NCBI RefSeq assembly: GCF_963676685.1
Contig: NC_092344.1
Coordinates: 46,150,830 to 46,214,829 of the forward strand
Source: Mytilus edulis
Lineage: Eukaryota > Mollusca > Bivalvia > Mytilida > Mytilidae
Length of the DNA: 64,000 nucleotides
Direction: 5' to 3'
Shown one piece after another: positions 25,701 through 64,000 of this stretch. The position numbers and the translations under genes were made by a program. The number at the start of each line of letters is the position of its first letter. The stretch's first letter is position 1. The notes under the pieces are model-generated. The model was not told where the DNA came from, ran no database searches, and saw only the letters and a program-made list of their open reading frames with translations.

Positions 25701-27223
25701 ATTCTTTAGAAACAGATGCATGAATGTAAGGTAATGTATTGCCCACAGGATTCATTTGACATTGGTCTCATTTCATGTTTCTATTTCTATAACTAGCTGC
25801 AATCAATATTCTATATATGAAATGATTGTGAAGTGTACATGTATTTCCATCTTGGTTATCTGACATTAAAATTTTGGTTTATTTTATTTAGGGAATTTTA
25901 TGACTGTAACATTTTTTCGGTCTATGAAGAAATGTTATAAAAAAAGGTGCTGCACACTGAATAACCTGTATATGTGTTATACTAAAGTGTGCACCACATT
26001 TTTTATTGTTATTTGTCCATAATTTTATTCTAATTTTGAAAAGGTTGATGACGTCACAGTCACATTTCAAAATTATGTCTACATGTATGAGCTGATAGAC
26101 AAAACACTGTCAGCTAATCATAAGACTTGTTACATCCAAAATAAAATTTTGGTTTAATACTTGTATTTAAATTTTTAATTTATGAATATCATTGCATAAA
26201 ACATTTGGTTTGAAAAGCAGGAAAGACAGTTCAGCATGTGCAATTTTGTTTTAATAAATGATTGAAGACAAGTATTTTAACATGAAATATAAAATTAAAC
26301 TTATCAATTTTTGGTTATATAAAGCAATAAGCACATCAACGGTTCCTGGTCCCCCAGATTATATCAAGAATCTGTATTATCTGCCATAATGGCAGGGGTA
26401 TCATTGGGCACCACCCAACTCATTGTTGCCAGGTTAAATGTGTCATGCAACAGTACTTGAACTTATTATACATAAGATGTAGTAAGAGGTCCAATGAGGC
26501 AACTATCAATACAAGTCACTAGCCTATTTTAAAAAGTATTGCCGAAACATTTTTCTGCAAAGTGTAGCGAGGCTAAAAATAATAAACGAAGGAATCATGC
26601 TTTCTGAGTGTTTCCCAGACCCTGTCTTAATCTGAAAGCTTGAATGTGTTCTGTTTCAAAATTGTTTATATTTTGGACTCAAAGCAAAATGTATAGAATC
26701 TGTGTAAGACTTTAGTTTCTAGGGACAACATCTAAAGAAAAATATTTAGGATAAAGCAAAAATGTAATTCACATAGTTCAGCATGTGGCCACTGGGTTTT
26801 CCTTTTTTTTTTGTGTGTGTGACTGTTTCAGCTTGCATAATTTTAATCTTTTATACCTGTAAATTATTAAAAAAAAATTCAAATAAGTCAAGAGGGGCTG
26901 AATATCATTGATATAACTATGTCAAGTAAGTTTTTATAACACATTTCAATTACAATTTGATGTAGCTCCTATAAACTTGGATACAATTTTTAGTAGTTGA
27001 AAAGTTGTAATTTTATATTAGCTATATAATATAAAACTAAAAGGTATGCAAAAAAGAATCCAGGATCAGGTGTTTAGTGTTTGTAAGCTCATGATTATGG
27101 GATTGACCCTTTCAGGATAAAGGAATTCTTTTTTCAAAATTTCATGATTATGATTTGTTTTGATTTTGGACTTCAGGATTTCATGTTTTTTAAGTCCAGG
27201 ATTTGGGGATCACAACCCCTCCT

Positions 27224-27258
<35 letters not shown>

Positions 27259-30200
27259 TTTCCCTTCAATGCAGACATTTCAATTGTATCTAATTAATAT
27301 TTATTCTTTTTTAAATAAAAGATATGGGAATTTTTTGCAGATTTTTTTTTTAAAAAGATGAATATTATAAATAATCTGGTGCCCTCTCAAAGTATCAAAC
27401 TATGAATAGCATTTATGAAATGGCTTAAAAGACCTGCTGAGTTATTTATTTTCAATAGTAAAACATTGCAAGTCAGATTAGTTTTTACAAATTACCACAG
27501 AACAAACCATTTATTTTTGTGATCATCAAGGCAGCCCCATGTTAGGGGAGGGGGATTCTGCCAACATGTTTAACTCAACACATTATATATGTATTTGCCT
27601 GTCCCAAGTCAGGAGCCTGTAATTCAGTGGTTGTCGTTTGTTTGTGTTACATATTAGATTTTCATTCATTTTTTTATACAAATAATGTAAGGCCGTTAGT
27701 TTTCTTGTTTTGAATAATTTTACATTGTCATATAGGGGCCTTTTATAGGTGACTATGCAGTATGGGCTTTGCTCATTGTTGAAGGCTGTATGGTGACCTA
27801 TAGTTGTTAATGTCTGTGTCATTTTGGTCTCTTTTGGATAGTTGTCTCATTGGCAATCAATTACCACATCTTCTTTTTTAGTTATTTATTTCACCCCCCA
27901 CCATGAAATGGTTGTTCCCTTACACAACATATTTTCTGTTGAAGAACAAATAAATATACATTTATAAATATAATTTGTTCTTCTTCTTCTTCTTCTTTAT
28001 AATTCAGCACTCCATCAACATACTGATGATAACGTGCCGGGCACTGATTTTACTATGCCGCGCGTGCGTGGGATATACATTTTATTTACAGTGAAAAATA
28101 CAAAAATAAAAATAAAAATTTCAACATTTATAACTTCTTTTTCTTCTGTTTTTGTACTATACATTTTGGTTAAAACTATATACATTGTAGAATTTATTTA
28201 AATGTTAAGATGTTTATTGAGAACAGATATTGGAATCTGTTCTCGGAAGCTTTCAAGAGTAGTACATTGAACTGCAGCTACTGGGAGAAGGTTCCATTGC
28301 AAGATGGTTCTAGGGTAGAATGAATACTTGTATGAGTCTTTAGTGGTTTGTATGGGTCTGAAAGAGTAAATATGTGAATGTTGTCGTGTTCTTGTATCAG
28401 ATTGTGTAAGTAGGTCTGTCGGATATATGGCAACAAGATGATGTATAATTTTGTAGAGGAAAATGATGCGGGTTCTAATTCGCCTTTTCTCAAGTGTTGC
28501 CCAATTTAGAGTTTGTAGCATTTCAGTGACTGAGCTGGTGTTATGGTATCTGTTGCAGGTGTACCTTGCTGCTCTGCGCTGGACCATCTCAAGTTGGTGT
28601 GTTTGAGATTTGGTGTGCGGGTCCCAGACGCAGCTGCTGTATTCTAGCTTTGGTCTTACTAGTGCAATGTATGCTTTTTCTTTGACTGTTTTTGAGTTGA
28701 CTTTTAGATTCCTTTTAATAAAGTTCAGCTTTTGTGTGGCTGCAGCTGTGATATTGTTTACATGTTTGTTCCATTTGAGATCAGTTTGTATAGTTATTCC
28801 CAGATATTTTGTGGATGTTTCTTTTTGAAGTACATGTTGGTGGAGAGTATAGTCAAAATTTAATGGGTTTTTCTTAGTTGTTATCTGAAGGACTGAGCAC
28901 TTGTCTGGATGGAATGACATGAGCCAGTCCTTCTCCCATTTTGCAGCTGATGTGAGATCTTCTTGCAGTTTTTGTGTGTCTTCTTTGTTTCGTATTGTTT
29001 TATAAATTATGCTATCATCTGCAAATAATCTGAGGGTACTGTGTTTGATGTATTCGTTAAAGTCGTTTATGTATACAAGGAAAAGGATCGGACCCAAAAC
29101 TGTTCCTTGGGGAACACCAGATGTTACATTTATTTTGTCTGACTGAACACCATCAATGATCACTGTTTGTGTCCGAGATGTGAGAAAATCTTCTATCCAT
29201 TTTAAGGTGTTGTCATCAATGCCATAATGTTTTAGTTTGTAGAGGAGTCTTTTGTGAGGAACTTTGTCAAAGGCTTTGGCAAAGTCCATCACAATTATGT
29301 CCGTTTGGATGTTACTGTTGTTATTTTTTGCTAGTTCTTGGATGAAGGATACTAGTTGGGTTTCGCATGATCTATTTGCTCGAAATCCGTGTTGAAGGTC
29401 GTACAAAATATTGTTATTTTCTAGGTGGTCCATCATACTACTGGCTATTATGTGTTCCATGATCTTACAAAGTATGCATGTGAGAGATATGGGTCTATAA
29501 TTTATTGCGTTGTGTTTATCACCTTTTTTAAAAACAGGACAGACATTTGCATGTTTCCAATCTTTTGGGATTTTTCCTGTGTCGAGTGATTTTTGGAAGA
29601 TGTAGGTGATTGCGGTTGAAATGTCACTACTAAGTTCTTTGAGTACTGTTCCGCAAATTTGATCTGGACCAGTTGCTTTGTTAGGATTGATCTTGTCCAG
29701 TAATTTTATGACACCTTTCTTAGAGATGGTGATCTTGTTCATTTTTGGATAGTTCGATTTTCCTTTATCCGGAATGGGTTCACTTGTTGTTTCTTCGGAA
29801 AATGCTTTTTGAAACTGACTATTTAGAATGTTAGTTTTGTCAGATGTATTGTCAGTAAGTTTACCATCTTTTCTAAGTGCAGCAATGCCTGTATTGTCAT
29901 TTTTCATACTTTTTATGTATGTAAACAAGTTCTTAGGTTGTTTTTTCCTGATGTTGTCATCTGGTTCATCTACTGGTAGGTCAAATATCATTTTTTCAAT
30001 GTTATTCCAGTAGGCATTACGCATTTCTTTTTGTAATGTTCTTTTTAAGTATTTGTATTTTTTCATTTGCTCTGGACTGTTTTTGCTCTTTTTATGTAGT
30101 CTTTTAACTTTGTTTATCATGATTTTTAATGTTTTATCAACCCAGGGTAGTTTTTTCTTGTTTGTGATTGTTTTCTGGGGGATGTTTTTCTTGACTGATT

Positions 30201-30894
30201 GAAGTAGTCTTTCTGTAAATGTATTCCATAGTTCGTCAGTAGATGAACTATGGTAATGACCTTTGATTTCTTGTGTGAGTTTGTTCACATCTTGTTTGAT
30301 GTTTTCCAAGTTAGCTTTTCTGTACTGCAACATGTTTAATATTCTGCAAAACTGGAACACAATTTAAATATAATATCATTTATTTATATCTATTGGTATT
30401 TATAACAATAATATCAAACATATATCTGTATGAATATTTTTGGTGTCTCTGTTTATCTGTTTCATACTTGAGTTTCCCTAAAATTAAAAAGTGTCTCAAT
30501 GACACTGCAGTCAAGAATGGAATGAATGAATATTACAAATACCTTCAAGACTATTTATTAGCGCTGAATTAACATTAACAGCCTTTCTACCCAGCTTTCT
30601 TGTCTGCTCTTCAATAATGGCATTTAAGGGGCTGATTATTATGCATTTGGTGTTATTCATTTTTCCAAGCATTTCAAAAATTAATGACTTCCCATAGCCA
30701 GTGGGTAGCATGATCAACGCATCACTTTTCATTGCACCTTGAATACTTTGCAATTGCAAAGGTTTCAAGTAGGTTAAATTAACGTTTCGCGTACAGTTGA
30801 TCTTAGTTAAGGCAATTTTATGTATCAAGACATTCTTAAGTTTTTCTTTAAAATCTTTCACATCGTCTGCTGCCATATTGTTTATTGTTGTCAT
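22720..30894 (-). CDS. RecQ-like DNA helicase (4 exons, complete)
   Basis: Exons on the minus strand are 30894-30543, 25582-24993, 24295-24175 and 23258-22720. Together they give 1,602 nt (533 aa) in frame. The helicase motifs appear in order: motif 0/I with LPTGYGKS, Ia (IIISPLNAIIEEQ), II plus aromatic loop (DEAHCVVQWGHDFRPDF), III (ALTATAT), V (LFATQAYGMGTDAP) and VI (QEIGRAGRDG). A Cys-rich RecQ zinc region follows (CRRKFL ... CCDVC), then an extra CECDHC cluster. No HRDC domain is visible. It should be a 3'-5' ATP-dependent helicase acting on DNA structures in the nucleus. Intron 3 uses a GC donor (T|GCAAGT at 24174), which restores SLECYLQEIGRAGRDG. A second in-frame ATG (codon 7, ATATGG) has the better Kozak context. 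The 5-kb intron 1 holds a LINE. I cannot assign it to one of the named vertebrate RecQ paralogues. Confidence 0.85.
25893..26153 (-). repeat. Repeat B (reverse copy)
   Basis: It is the reverse complement of the repeat at 18966-19264. GACTGTAACATTTTTTCGGT lies at one end, the inverted GTGCACCACATTTTT core in the middle, and TTGATGACGTCACAGTCACA to GTTACATCCAAAATAAAATT at the other end. It sits in helicase intron 1. Confidence 0.7.
26341..26434 (-). repeat. Repeat A (reverse copy)
   Basis: GGTTCCTGGTCCCCCAGATT to CAACTCATTGTTGCCAGG is the inverted copy of 14065-14161. It sits in helicase intron 1. Confidence 0.7.
27225..27258. repeat. Poly-C tract of about 34 bp
   Basis: An uninterrupted C run lies in helicase intron 1, so the pre-mRNA of that gene carries a G run here. 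Length is likely to vary between alleles and with sequencing. Confidence 0.9.
27540..27882 (-). repeat. Dispersed mussel repeat (reverse copy)
   Basis: GTTAGGGGAGGGGGATTCTG, TGTCCCAAGTCAGGAGCCTG, GGCCTTTTATAGGTGACTAT and AGTTGTCTCATTGGCAATCA match the long copy at 3337-4222. Confidence 0.75.
27965..30374 (-). mobile_element. 5'-truncated LINE insertion with 10-bp target duplication
   Basis: The element lies on the minus strand in helicase intron 1. TAAATATAAT occurs at 27965-27974 and again at 30365-30374, just outside the element, as a candidate target-site duplication. At the 3' end (about 27978-27998, minus sense) there is a GAA-repeat tail. At the 5' end the open frame starts almost at the junction with no endonuclease domain, the usual sign of incomplete reverse transcription. 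Low decay suggests a recent insertion. Confidence 0.75.
28198..30360 (-). CDS. LINE reverse transcriptase, N-terminally truncated (~720 aa)
   Basis: An uninterrupted frame encodes the polymerase part of a non-LTR retrotransposon. Visible motifs include the fingers region (NKATGPDQICGTVLKEL), a GNRPISL-type motif (NYRPISLTCILCKIME), QHGFRANRSCETQL, DFAKAFDKVPH, SGVPQGTVLGPILFLVYIND and the catalytic LFADDSIIY. A C-terminal region (RPKLEYSSCVWDPH) is typical of CR1/Jockey-type elements. The apurinic endonuclease expected upstream is missing. The first codon is GTG and is arbitrary; an internal ATG is at codon 10. The clade is not certain. It is sense to the host helicase gene. Confidence 0.85.
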   Translation of the reverse strand: MFQFCRILNMLQYRKANLENIKQDVNKLTQEIKGHYHSSSTDELWNTFTERLLQSVKKNIPQKTITNKKKLPWVDKTLKIMINKVKRLHKKSKNSPEQMKKYKYLKRTLQKEMRNAYWNNIEKMIFDLPVDEPDDNIRKKQPKNLFTYIKSMKNDNTGIAALRKDGKLTDNTSDKTNILNSQFQKAFSEETTSEPIPDKGKSNYPKMNKITISKKGVIKLLDKINPNKATGPDQICGTVLKELSSDISTAITYIFQKSLDTGKIPKDWKHANVCPVFKKGDKHNAINYRPISLTCILCKIMEHIIASSMMDHLENNNILYDLQHGFRANRSCETQLVSFIQELAKNNNSNIQTDIIVMDFAKAFDKVPHKRLLYKLKHYGIDDNTLKWIEDFLTSRTQTVIIDGVQSDKINVTSGVPQGTVLGPILFLVYINDFNEYIKHSTLRLFADDSIIYKTIRNKEDTQKLQEDLTSAAKWEKDWLMSFHPDKCSVLQITTKKNPLNFDYTLHQHVLQKETSTKYLGITIQTDLKWNKHVNNITAAATQKLNFIKRNLKVNSKTVKEKAYIALVRPKLEYSSCVWDPHTKSQTHQLEMVQRRAARYTCNRYHNTSSVTEMLQTLNWATLEKRRIRTRIIFLYKIIHHLVAIYPTDLLTQSDTRTRQHSHIYSFRPIQTTKDSYKYSFYPRTILQWNLLPVAAVQCTTLESFREQIPISVLNKHLNI

Positions 30895-63925
<33,031 letters not shown>

Positions 63926-64000
63926 ACAGCATACTTCTTGTGATCTCATGTTAATTTTGTATCAAGTGCCACCTTATAATGGTGTAAATTTCATGTCTGA
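63926..64000 (+). other. KDM5: Start of KDM5 3' UTR
   Basis: 75 bases follow the TAG stop to the window edge. No polyadenylation signal is visible before the window ends. Confidence 0.7.

Overview
The window is AT-rich, intron-rich animal DNA. It is most likely from a marine mussel (Mytilus or a close relative). That assignment is an inference from the many copies of a dispersed repeat I remember as abundant in mussel genomes (it contains stretches like GATGTGGTATGATTGCC and TAGTCAGCTATAAAAGG), plus tRNA-headed SINEs, fold-back elements and minisatellites in introns.

Layout. (1) 1-12.3 kb: no gene I can support. It is a mosaic of repeats: a 1.85-kb element with inverted ends, a TTAA-flanked fold-back element, copies of the mussel repeat, a cluster of nested palindromes and a 39-bp minisatellite. 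(2) 12.4-20.1 kb, plus strand: a four-coding-exon gene for a DUF6589-type protein of about 1,034 aa. Its putative promoter and first noncoding exon are duplicated. Its third coding exon is damaged by a 486/488-bp duplication around a 100-N gap, almost certainly an assembly fault. (3) 20.1-22.7 kb: a decayed LINE with a TTAA MITE inside it. (4) 22.7-30.9 kb, minus strand: a complete RecQ-like DNA helicase of four exons (533 aa). Its large first intron carries a 5'-truncated but open LINE reverse transcriptase. (5) 30.9-31.4 kb: a short head-to-head intergenic region, probably a bidirectional promoter. (6) 31.4-63.9 kb, plus strand: a complete KDM5 histone H3K4 demethylase gene. I traced 31 coding exons that join in frame to 5,670 nt (1,889 aa) with JmjN, ARID, PHD1, JmjC, C5HC2 zinc finger, PLU-1, PHD2, a basic linker, PHD3 and an acidic tail.

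The most interesting item beyond the genes is a family of three ~120-nt sequences in KDM5 introns 18, 20 and 23, all in the sense orientation. They can fold as hairpin-hinge-hairpin-ACA, and the copy that differs most keeps the stems by wobble or alternative pairs, so they may be intron-hosted H/ACA-like RNAs. Also notable are a five-fold 70-bp tandem duplication over a KDM5 5' splice site, a GC-AG intron in the helicase, and the convergent DUF6589/RecQ gene pair. All splice sites are read by eye and have no transcript support here.
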